The position numbers were made by a program, and so were the translations under genes. The notes under the pieces are model-generated. The model was given only the letters and a program-made list of their open reading frames with translations, had not been told where the DNA came from and did not search any database. Shown here one piece after another: positions 1-5,214 of a stretch of DNA of 5,214 nucleotides. The stretch is from Chloroflexota bacterium. Lineage in GTDB: Bacteria > Chloroflexota > Dehalococcoidia > Lucifugimonadales > Lucifugimonadaceae. The stretch's first letter is position 1. Each line of letters opens with the position of its first letter. Location: assembly GCA_016210435.1 (NCBI GenBank), contig JACQUF010000202.1, positions 1 to 5,214 on the forward strand, read 5' to 3'.

Positions 1-93
1 CTGGAGGAGATCGAGGCGGACATCAAGACCATCGAGACGGACATCGTCCGCATGCTGTCCGAGGTGACGGGCGGGAAGGTCAGGGAAGGGTAG
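1..93 (+). CDS. hsdM: C-terminal end of a probable type I DNA methyltransferase subunit (HsdM), 5'-truncated
   Basis: Frame 1 is open from the left edge to a TAG at 91-93 and gives 30 residues. The first 22 or so are an acidic, heptad-like helix (LEEIEADIKTIETDIVRMLS), followed by a short polar tail ending in VREG. HsdM proteins, the N6-adenine methyltransferase subunits of type I restriction-modification complexes, commonly end in such a Glu/Lys/Leu-rich helix that packs against HsdS. The catalytic NPPF region would lie left of the window and cannot be seen. The call therefore rests on this helix and on hsdS and hsdR downstream on the same strand. Any protein ending in a coiled coil would look similar, so the identity is probable rather than proven. 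No T-rich hairpin terminator follows the stop. Confidence 0.62.
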   Translation: MEEIEADIKTIETDIVRMLSEVTGGKVREG

Positions 94-151
94 ACGGGCC
101 TCGCCGCGGAGGGAGCCGGGGAGGGGCGGCGGATGCGGAGACGAGGGTTTC

Positions 152-191
152 AGCAAATGTCGGCACTTAGGAGTATCTGCCGACATCTGCT
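152..191. promoter_or_regulatory. Inverted repeat, candidate AbiEi operator
   Basis: Left arm 152-165 (AGCAAATGTCGGCA) and right arm 178-191 (TGCCGACATCTGCT) are reverse complements at 13 of 14 positions, with a 12-base spacer at 166-177. The arm centres are 26 bases apart. The repeat ends 12 bases before the abiEi ATG and overlaps the extended -10-like motif, which suits a repressor site. AbiEi proteins of characterised AbiE systems repress their own promoter by binding paired inverted repeats, so self-control is the simplest reading. It is not a convincing terminator: no T tract follows and the loop is long. Confidence 0.72.
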
Positions 192-196
192 ACATT
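188..196 (+). promoter_or_regulatory. Extended -10-like promoter element for the abiE-gmrSD-hsdSR unit
   Basis: TGCTACATT fits the extended -10 pattern TGnTAnnnT. The hexamer 17 bases upstream (168-173, TAGGAG) does not resemble a -35 box, which is tolerable for an extended -10 promoter. Transcription would start about 7 bases downstream, near 203-204, almost on the abiEi ATG. The element overlaps the right arm of the inverted repeat, so a bound repressor would block it. The motif is short and the assignment is tentative. Confidence 0.4.
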
Positions 197-203
197 GCCG
201 GCC

Positions 204-815
204 ATGAAGGAAGCCAGGCTGACGAGGGCGGGTCTGGAGGCCGCGGGGATCGGGGTGTTCTTCCGCCCGCGGGACCTGGAGCCCATCGGGGTCTCCTTCC
301 ACGACCTCCAGGGGCTCGTGAAGGCCGGGACCGTGGAGAAGGTGGGCTCCGGCCTCTACCGCTTGGCCTCCGCCCATCCGACCGAGAACGAGACCATCGC
401 GATGGTGTCCTCCGCGGTGCCGCGCGGGATCGTCTGCCTGCTCTCCGCCCTCCGTTTCCACGGGATCGGTACGCAGTCCCCCCACGAGGTCTGGATCGCC
501 CTCGATCGCAAGGCCCGCAAGCCGTCCCGCCTTCCCACCAAGGGAGTCCGGTTCGTGCGGTTCTCGGGCGCGATGCTGACCTACGGCGTGCAGGAACGCC
601 CAATCCTCGGAGTCCAGGTGCGCCTCACCTCCCCCGCCAGGACGGTCGTGGACTGCTTCCGCTACCGCAACAAGCTGGGCCTCGACGTGGCGACCGAAGC
701 CCTCCGCGAGGCGGTGCGCACCCGCGCGGCCACCGTCGACGAGATCGTGAGGGCCGCGGAGTTCTGCCGGGCCCGTACCGTCCTCCGGCCGTACCTGGAG
801 GCCCTCGCCCAATGA
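204..815 (+). CDS. abiEi: AbiEi-family type IV antitoxin / transcriptional repressor
   Basis: The 203-residue protein has the layout of AbiEi antitoxins. An N-terminal winged-helix region (about 1-55) ends in the wing-like VGSGLYRLA (47-55). The AbiEi C-terminal domain follows, with ALRFHGI (82-88) and the diagnostic block SPARTVVDCFRYRNKLGLDV (143-162). In studied AbiE systems this protein neutralises the AbiEii toxin without a stable complex (type IV) and represses its own promoter by binding inverted repeats; such a repeat lies just upstream. I chose the ATG at 204 over an in-frame TTG at 195. Neither has a Shine-Dalgarno sequence at normal distance; the nearest, AGGAG at 169-173, is 30 bases away from the ATG. 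Translation may be leaderless, or coupled to upstream transcription. The gene overlaps the toxin gene by ATGA, the usual antitoxin-first order. Confidence 0.88.
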   Translation: MKEARLTRAGLEAAGIGVFFRPRDLEPIGVSFHDLQGLVKAGTVEKVGSGLYRLASAHPTENETIAMVSSAVPRGIVCLLSALRFHGIGTQSPHEVWIALDRKARKPSRLPTKGVRFVRFSGAMLTYGVQERPILGVQVRLTSPARTVVDCFRYRNKLGLDVATEALREAVRTRAATVDEIVRAAEFCRARTVLRPYLEALAQ

Positions 816-1750
816 CCCGCCCCCTGAAGAACCGCGCGGCCTCGGTGAAGAAGCGCCTCGTCGACCTGGCCCACGCGCGCAACGAGGACGCGCAGTTCGT
901 GCTCACGCGCTACGCGGCCGAGCGCTTCCTCTACCGGCTGGGGAAGTCCCCCCACCGCAAGGGGCTCGTCCTCAAGGGCGCGATGCTCTACGCCCTGTGG
1001 GGTGGTCCGGCCTACCGCCCGACCCGCGATCTCGACTTCACCGGCTACGGGAAGAGCGATGTCGCGGCCGTGCTGGAGCGGTTCCGGGAGATCCTGGCCG
1101 TCGCCGTCGAGGACGACGGGCTCGCCTTCGACGCGGCGTCCCTCAGGGCGGCCCCCATCCGCGACGAGGCCGAGTACGGGGGGCTCCGCGTCACGTTCAT
1201 GGTCATGCTGGGGAAGGCCAAGATCCCGATGCAGGTGGACGTCGGGTTCGGGAACGCCATTGAGCCCGGGGCGCGGGACGAGGAGTACCCCGTCCTCCTA
1301 GATGCCCCCAAGCCCACTATCCTCGCGTACCCGCGGGAGGCCGTCGTTGCCGAGAAGTTCCACGCCATGGTGCTCCTCGGTGGGGCCAACAGCCGCTACA
1401 AGGACTTCTACGACGTGTTCGTCCTGTCCGGCCAGTTCCTCTTCGACGGTGCGTCGTTGACGGGAGCCGTCGCGGCCACCTTCAAACGCCGCAGGACGGC
1501 GATCGGCGCCGAGACCCCGGCAGCTCTCACCGCGGCGTTCTACGAGGACGGGGAAAGGGCACGACAGTGGCGGGCCTACCTCGTGCGGGGCAAGCTCCCG
1601 GGTGCTCCCGCGGATTTCGGTCCCGTCGGAGAGTCCGTTCGCGGCTTCCTCGTCGCGCCGTGGGAGGCCCTCGGCTCCGGCGCAGCCTTCACCATGAGGT
1701 GGCCCCCCAAAGGCCCATGGAAGAGCGGGGCGAAGGAGAGTGACGCGTGA
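812..1750 (+). CDS. abiEii: AbiEii/AbiGii-family nucleotidyltransferase toxin
   Basis: The 312-residue protein has the DNA polymerase beta-type nucleotidyltransferase signature of AbiEii toxins. It shows VLKGAMLYALWGG (53-65), then TRDLDF (71-76) with metal-binding Asp73 and Asp75, a second motif QVDVGFGN (141-148) with the third acidic residue Asp143, and the downstream EKFHAM (181-186) and SRYKDFYDVFVL (194-205) with Lys182, Lys197 and Asp198. All catalytic residues expected of the family appear intact. AbiEii toxins bind NTP and stop growth; the related mycobacterial MenT3 adds nucleotides to the tRNA acceptor stem, so a tRNA target is plausible but not shown here. The ATG overlaps the abiEi stop by ATGA, and GGAGG at 797-801 is a ribosome site 10 bases upstream. 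The tail after about residue 285 is Pro/Gly/Lys-rich and probably flexible. Confidence 0.9.
   Translation: MTRPLKNRAASVKKRLVDLAHARNEDAQFVLTRYAAERFLYRLGKSPHRKGLVLKGAMLYALWGGPAYRPTRDLDFTGYGKSDVAAVLERFREILAVAVEDDGLAFDAASLRAAPIRDEAEYGGLRVTFMVMLGKAKIPMQVDVGFGNAIEPGARDEEYPVLLDAPKPTILAYPREAVVAEKFHAMVLLGGANSRYKDFYDVFVLSGQFLFDGASLTGAVAATFKRRRTAIGAETPAALTAAFYEDGERARQWRAYLVRGKLPGAPADFGPVGESVRGFLVAPWEALGSGAAFTMRWPPKGPWKSGAKESDA
1733..1738 (+). promoter_or_regulatory. Ribosome binding site for the GmrSD-like gene
   Basis: AAGGAG lies 8 bases upstream of the GTG at 1747, inside the end of the toxin gene. It supports GTG as the start and reinitiation across the GTGA overlap. Confidence 0.7.
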
Positions 1751-3618
1751 TCAGCGCTAGTTTCGACAGCACGAAGACTCCGCTGCAGGACCTCCTCACC
1801 GCGGCGAACAACGGGAAGCTCCAGCTCCCCGATTTCCAGCGGAACTGGATCTGGGAGGACGACCGCATCCAGAGCCTCCTTGCCAGCGTTTCGGTCTCGT
1901 TCCCCATCGGCGCGGTCATGCTCCTCGAGACGGGCGGTCAGCATGTGCGCTTCAAGCCGCGCCCCATCGCCGGGGCGCCCGACCGGCTGGCTGAGATCGC
2001 CCCGGAGACCCTGATCCTCGACGGACAGCAGCGGCTCACCTCGCTCTACCGTGCCCTTCTCAGCGTCATCCCCGTCGACACCAAGGACGCCAAGGGGAAG
2101 CCGATCCGCCGCTGGTACTACCTCGACATGAAGAAGGCCGTCGCTGTTGAGGACGACCGCGAGAGCGCCGTACTCAGCGTCCCCGAGGACAGGCTGGTGA
2201 AGGCCTTCGGCGGAGAGATCACCGTCAACCTGACGTCGCCCGAGCGCGAGTTCGCCGCTGACCTCTTCCCGGTGAACCGCGTCTTCGCAAACGCGGAATG
2301 GCGCCAGTCCTACAACAAGCACTGGCAGTACGCGCCGGAGAAGATCCAACTCTACGACCGGTTCGAGCAGGCGGTCATCAAGGTCTTCGAGCGGTACCAG
2401 GTGCCGGTGATCGCCCTGAAGAAGGAGACTCCCAAAGAGGCGGTGTGCCTGGTCTTCGAGCGCGTGAACACCGGCGGCGTGCCGTTGACGGTGTTCGAGC
2501 TGCTGACGGCGTCCTTCGCCGCCGACAACTTCCAGCTCCGCGACGACTGGAACGCCCGCGAGCAGCGGATGAAGTCGCAGCACCCTGTCCTGCGCACCCT
2601 CCAGAGCGACGACTTCCTGCAGGCGATCTCGCTGCTCGTCACTCACTCGCGTCGGCGCGACGCCCTTGCGGAGGGAGTTCCGGTCGACAAGGCGCCGGGC
2701 ATCAGCTGCAAGCGCAAGGACATCCTGAAGCTCGAGGTGGACGACTGGAAGTCCTGGGCCGATCGCGTCGAGGAGGGGTTCGTGCGCGCCGCGAGGTTCC
2801 TGTACGGGCAGAAGATCTTCCGGGAGAAGGACCTCCCCTACCGCACCCAGCTGGTTCCCCTCGCGGCGATCTTCGTCGATCTCGACAAGGAGAGCGAAAC
2901 CGTTGGGGCGCGCCAGCAGATCGCCCGGTGGTACTGGTGCGGGGTGCTCGGCGAGCTCTACGGTGGAGCCATCGAGACCCGTTTCACGCGTGACCTCCCG
3001 GAGGTAGCCGCGCTCGTTCGCGGAGACGCGGCGGCCCCGATCACGATCTCGGAGTCGTCCTTTCAGCCCAACCGGCTCCTCACGCTGCGCACGCGCCAGA
3101 GTGCCGCCTACAAGGGCATTCACGCCCTCCTCATGCGGGAGGGCGGGCGCGATTTCAGGACCGGAGACCCGATCGAGGCGCAAACCCTATTCGACGACGA
3201 TATCGACATCCACCACATCTTCCCGGAGCGCTGGTGCAAGGCCAACGGCCTCAAGTCGGGGACCTACAACAGCATCATCAACAAGGCCGCGCTCTCCGCC
3301 CGGACCAATCGCCAGATCGGAGGCCGCGCCCCCTCCATCTACCTTCCCACCCTTCAACGGGAAGCCGGGATCGAGCCCACGCAAATGAACCAGATCCTGC
3401 TCTCCCATCGCATCTTGCCGGACTCCCTCAGAGCAGATCAGTTCTGGGACTTCTACGCGGCCCGAGCAGAGGAGCTCCTCAAGCTCATCGAGTCCGCGAC
3501 GGGCAAGAGCATTGCCCGAGAGCCTGAGCTGTTCCGTTCTGGCGCCGTCCAGGCGGAGTACGACGAGGGTCCCCCTGAGTGGGAGTCCGAGGGTCCGGTG
3601 GCGGAGGCGGCTTCGTGA
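1747..3618 (+). CDS. DUF262 + HNH (DUF1524-like) GmrSD/SspE/BrxU-type defence nuclease
   Basis: The 623-residue protein joins two known defence domains. The N-terminal DUF262 (GmrS-like) part has LPDFQRNWIW (27-36), the DGQQR motif (92-96), which in SspE and GmrSD relatives serves NTP binding and hydrolysis, and FERVNTGG (237-244). The C-terminal DUF1524/HNH part has IDIHHIFP (486-493) and NSIINK (508-513) followed by ARTNRQIGG (518-526), a metal-dependent DNA-cutting fold with candidate catalytic His489/His490 and Asn residues. Single-chain proteins of this build act as type IV restriction enzymes: GmrSD cuts glucosylated hydroxymethylcytosine DNA, SspE works with phosphorothioated hosts, and BrxU accompanies BREX. 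The substrate here is unknown. The last 30 or so residues are acidic and probably disordered. The gene starts at GTG 1747, overlaps the toxin by GTGA, has AAGGAG upstream, and ends in a GTGA overlap with hsdS. Length is normal and no frameshift is seen. Confidence 0.88.
   Translation: MISASFDSTKTPLQDLLTAANNGKLQLPDFQRNWIWEDDRIQSLLASVSVSFPIGAVMLLETGGQHVRFKPRPIAGAPDRLAEIAPETLILDGQQRLTSLYRALLSVIPVDTKDAKGKPIRRWYYLDMKKAVAVEDDRESAVLSVPEDRLVKAFGGEITVNLTSPEREFAADLFPVNRVFANAEWRQSYNKHWQYAPEKIQLYDRFEQAVIKVFERYQVPVIALKKETPKEAVCLVFERVNTGGVPLTVFELLTASFAADNFQLRDDWNAREQRMKSQHPVLRTLQSDDFLQAISLLVTHSRRRDALAEGVPVDKAPGISCKRKDILKLEVDDWKSWADRVEEGFVRAARFLYGQKIFREKDLPYRTQLVPLAAIFVDLDKESETVGARQQIARWYWCGVLGELYGGAIETRFTRDLPEVAALVRGDAAAPITISESSFQPNRLLTLRTRQSAAYKGIHALLMREGGRDFRTGDPIEAQTLFDDDIDIHHIFPERWCKANGLKSGTYNSIINKAALSARTNRQIGGRAPSIYLPTLQREAGIEPTQMNQILLSHRILPDSLRADQFWDFYAARAEELLKLIESATGKSIAREPELFRSGAVQAEYDEGPPEWESEGPVAEAAS
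3603..3607 (+). promoter_or_regulatory. Ribosome binding site that fixes the hsdS start
   Basis: GGAGG is 7 bases before the GTG at 3615. An in-frame GTG at 3579 would lengthen HsdS by 12 residues, but I see no comparable site before it, and it would make a longer overlap unlike the other 4-base junctions. This favours 3615. Confidence 0.75.
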
Positions 3619-4991
3619 GCGAGGCCCGGGCCACCAGACCGTCCGCCGTCGCCGAGCGCTACCGGCCCTACCCGGAGTACCGGGAGACCGGGGTGCCGTG
3701 GCTCCCTCGGATCCCGGCCCACTGGAAGCTGCGCCGGCTCAAGACGATGGCCTCCGTCCGGCTCAGCAACGTGGACAAGAAGACGGTCGAAGGCGAGATC
3801 CCCGTCCGGCTCTGCAACTACACCGACGTCTATTACAACGAGCGGATCACGGCGGGGATCGACTTCATGGAGGCCACGGCCACACCGGCCCAGGTGCGTG
3901 CCTTCACCCTGCGCCGCGGGGACGTGATCATCACGAAGGACTCCGAGGAGTGGACCGACATTGCGGTCCCCTCCTATGTTTCCGAGGATCTCCCGGGGGT
4001 CCTTTGCGGGTACCACCTGGCCCTCTTACGTCCCAAGTACGAAGTCCTCGACGGGCGGTTCCTGGCGAGGGCCTGCTCAGCCATCGGTCCGCGGGACCAG
4101 TTCCAGATCGCTGCCAACGGCATCACGAGGTTCGGCCTCAGCGGCGACGCCATTGCCACCGCCCTCTTCGGGATCCCTCCGGATAAAGAGCAGCAGAGCA
4201 TTGTCGCCTTCCTTGACGAGCGACTGGGAGACGTCGATGCCCTCATCGGAGAGAAGGAACGGCTCGTTCGGGTGCTTCTAGACAGGCGCAGGGCGATCAT
4301 CGATCGGGCCGTTACAGGGGGCCTCAACCGCTCCGCGCGGACTCGTGAGTCCGGCGTTCCGTGGCTCAGAGAGATCCCCTCGCACTGGCTTACGAAACGG
4401 CTGAAGTACCTGGCCGAAGTCAACCCCGAGTCGCTCAGCGAGGACACCGATCCCGGCAGGGAGATCCTCTATGTCGACATTGGGAATGTTGATGAGCTGG
4501 GCCGGATCCAAGCCAAGGAGGCCATGCTGTTCGGCGCCGCTCCGACCCGTGCCCGTCGGCTCGTGAAGCATGGCGACATCATCGTGTCGACGGTCCGGAC
4601 TTACCTTCGAGCAATCGCCCGGATTGTCAACCCGGAGCCGAACCTCGTCGTCTCGACAGGCTTTGCCGTCGTCAGACCGGGTCGGGAACTGTCACCCGAG
4701 TACGCAGCTTATGCACTTCGCTCGCCGTACTTCGTTGAGCGGGTTGTGGCGCACTCAGAGGGTGTCAGCTTCCCCGCCATCAACGAGAGCGAGATGGCGA
4801 CATTCAGGCTCGTGGTCCCTCCACTCAAGGAGCAGCGCCAGATTGCGGACTACCTCCTTCGGGAGACCATGTCCCTAGATAGCCAGGGCGCGGAGATCCG
4901 CCGAGCGATCGATAGTCTCAAGGACCTCCGCACGGCACTCGTCGCCGCAGCCGTCACGGGCAGGATCGACGTCAGAGGGAGCCGGGCATGA
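3615..4991 (+). CDS. hsdS: Type I restriction-modification specificity subunit HsdS
   Basis: HsdS recognises the target DNA for both methylation by HsdM and cutting by HsdR. The 458-residue protein has the standard two-half build. Each half starts with a matching segment (ETGVPWLPRIPAHW at 24-37, ESGVPWLREIPSHW at 245-258), continues into a target recognition domain (about 38-187 and 259-401) and ends in a conserved helix beginning PPDKEQ (188) or PPLKEQ (402). Both helices finish in AVTG, at 232-235 and 446-449. These helices form the spacer that sets the distance between the two half-sites of the bipartite recognition sequence. The recognition sequence itself cannot be read from the protein. 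The GTG start follows GGAGG and overlaps the previous stop by GTGA; the end overlaps hsdR by ATGA. The second recognition domain is less GC-rich than its flanks, as often seen in exchanged HsdS domains. Confidence 0.95.
   Translation: MSEARATRPSAVAERYRPYPEYRETGVPWLPRIPAHWKLRRLKTMASVRLSNVDKKTVEGEIPVRLCNYTDVYYNERITAGIDFMEATATPAQVRAFTLRRGDVIITKDSEEWTDIAVPSYVSEDLPGVLCGYHLALLRPKYEVLDGRFLARACSAIGPRDQFQIAANGITRFGLSGDAIATALFGIPPDKEQQSIVAFLDERLGDVDALIGEKERLVRVLLDRRRAIIDRAVTGGLNRSARTRESGVPWLREIPSHWLTKRLKYLAEVNPESLSEDTDPGREILYVDIGNVDELGRIQAKEAMLFGAAPTRARRLVKHGDIIVSTVRTYLRAIARIVNPEPNLVVSTGFAVVRPGRELSPEYAAYALRSPYFVERVVAHSEGVSFPAINESEMATFRLVVPPLKEQRQIADYLLRETMSLDSQGAEIRRAIDSLKDLRTALVAAAVTGRIDVRGSRA
3684..3725 (+). 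repeat. HsdS half-repeat, proximal segment copy 1
   Basis: These 14 codons (ETGVPWLPRIPAHW) recur at 4347-4388 (ESGVPWLREIPSHW). By hand alignment 31 of 42 bases match. They open the two halves of the specificity subunit and are a possible site for recombination between recognition domains. Confidence 0.7.
4176..4325 (+). repeat. HsdS central conserved helix, copy 1 of 2
   Basis: Residues 188-237 of HsdS (from PPDKEQQ to AVTGGL) correspond in position and pattern to residues 402-451 (4818-4967, from PPLKEQR to AVTGRI). Both are about 50 residues and begin with a PPxKEQ motif. The match is strong at the ends and weak in the middle, so it is a protein-level repeat rather than a recent DNA duplication. 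Confidence 0.7.
4347..4388 (+). repeat. HsdS half-repeat, proximal segment copy 2
   Basis: This is the second copy of the 3684-3725 segment and opens the second recognition half. Its partner is described there. Confidence 0.7.
4818..4967 (+). repeat. HsdS distal conserved helix, copy 2 of 2
   Basis: This is the partner of 4176-4325. It closes the second half of HsdS and is expected to pair with the central helix as the antiparallel spacer coiled coil of the subunit. Confidence 0.65.
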
Positions 4992-5214
4992 CCCCCGAGA
5001 TCTCCGAGCGGAGTTTCGAGAGCGCCATCGAGTGCGCTCTGCTCAAGTACGGCCCGGACGCGTGCCCCGGGGACGCCACCTCGGTCCACGAGGCGACCGA
5101 GGACTTCGGCGACCTGGTCCCCGGCGGCTACCGGCGGCGCTCCTCCCGCGCGGACTACGACGCGGCCCTCTGCCTCCTCCCGCGGGACGTCCTCGACTTC
5201 GTCCTCGCCACGCA
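4988..5214 (+). CDS. hsdR: N-terminus of type I restriction subunit HsdR, 3'-truncated by the window
   Basis: The frame opens with ATG at 4988 and stays open to the right edge (75 complete codons). It starts with SERSFESAIECALLK (6-20), then GYRRRSSRADYDAALCLLP (48-66) and VLDFVLAT (68-75). This matches the start of HsdR proteins, where an E-x-x-[IL] helix is followed by a GY...YD..L.L.P...L.F...TQ block before the nuclease domain. HsdR is the motor and nuclease subunit that translocates and cuts unmethylated DNA. Its PD-(D/E)XK nuclease and DEAD-box helicase parts lie beyond the window. AGGGAG at 4976-4981 is a ribosome site 6 bases upstream, and the start overlaps the hsdS stop by ATGA. GC is again high here. 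Confidence 0.85.
   Translation, partial: MTPEISERSFESAIECALLKYGPDACPGDATSVHEATEDFGDLVPGGYRRRSSRADYDAALCLLPRDVLDFVLAT

Noticed and set aside
99..112. Small CCTC...GAGG hairpin after the hsdM stop
   Set aside because: Only four pairs with no T run; expected by chance in GC-rich DNA.
152..191. Inverted repeat as a transcription terminator for hsdM
   Set aside because: The arms could pair in RNA, but the 12-base loop is long, no T tract follows, and the position on the promoter of the next gene fits an operator better.
150..812. A 220-codon open frame on the - strand opposite abiEi
   Set aside because: It is Gly/His/Arg-rich with no domain, has no convincing ribosome site, and mirrors a well-supported gene.
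1576..3183. A 535-codon open frame on the - strand opposite the nuclease gene
   Set aside because: Its product is a low-complexity string rich in Leu, Val, Gly, Arg and Asp with no recognisable motif. It lies antisense to a gene with clear DUF262 motifs and reflects the scarcity of stop codons in GC-rich DNA.
3579..3614. Upstream GTG at 3579 as the hsdS start
   Set aside because: It lacks a nearby ribosome site and would add 12 residues unlike HsdS, whereas GTG 3615 has GGAGG 7 bases upstream and keeps the 4-base overlap pattern.
3453..4016. A 187-codon - strand frame across the nuclease/hsdS junction
   Set aside because: No recognisable motif; it spans parts of two genes that have clear family motifs on the + strand.
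1..5214. CRISPR array, tRNA or insertion sequence
   Set aside because: I saw no regularly spaced direct repeats, tRNA-like cloverleaf, transposase motifs or terminal repeats; coding sequence fills nearly all of the window.

Overview
The window is a GC-rich bacterial defence island read entirely on the + strand. Codons end mostly in G or C, and genes carry GGAGG-type ribosome sites and ATG/GTG starts. The sequence does not fix the phylum. A high-GC lineage such as Actinomycetota, Myxococcota or a similar group would fit, but that is only a guess.

Layout: (1) The last 30 codons of what looks like a type I DNA methyltransferase gene (hsdM) end at 93. (2) A 110-base gap follows. It holds a near-perfect 14-bp inverted repeat (152-191) and an extended -10-like motif (188-196) directly in front of the next gene. 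(3) From 204 to the right edge, five genes run without a gap: an AbiEi-family antitoxin/repressor (204-815), an AbiEii-family nucleotidyltransferase toxin (812-1750), a DUF262 plus HNH (GmrSD/SspE/BrxU-like) nuclease (1747-3618), the type I specificity subunit HsdS (3615-4991) and the N-terminus of the type I restriction subunit HsdR (4988 onward, cut by the window). Each of the four junctions is a 4-base ATGA or GTGA overlap, so the five genes look like one translationally coupled unit.

How the parts may work together (inference): a type I restriction-modification system (HsdM, HsdS, HsdR) has been split after hsdM by a cassette of an AbiE type IV toxin-antitoxin pair and a nuclease of a family known to restrict modified DNA. 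Type I restriction attacks unmethylated foreign DNA. The GmrSD-like protein could catch phages whose DNA modification escapes HsdR. The AbiE pair could stop growth if both fail. Because hsdS and hsdR lie downstream of abiEi in the same coupled unit, and the only evident operator lies in front of abiEi, the AbiEi repressor may also control restriction while hsdM is expressed from further upstream. The composite gene order and this control scheme are the most interesting features of the window.
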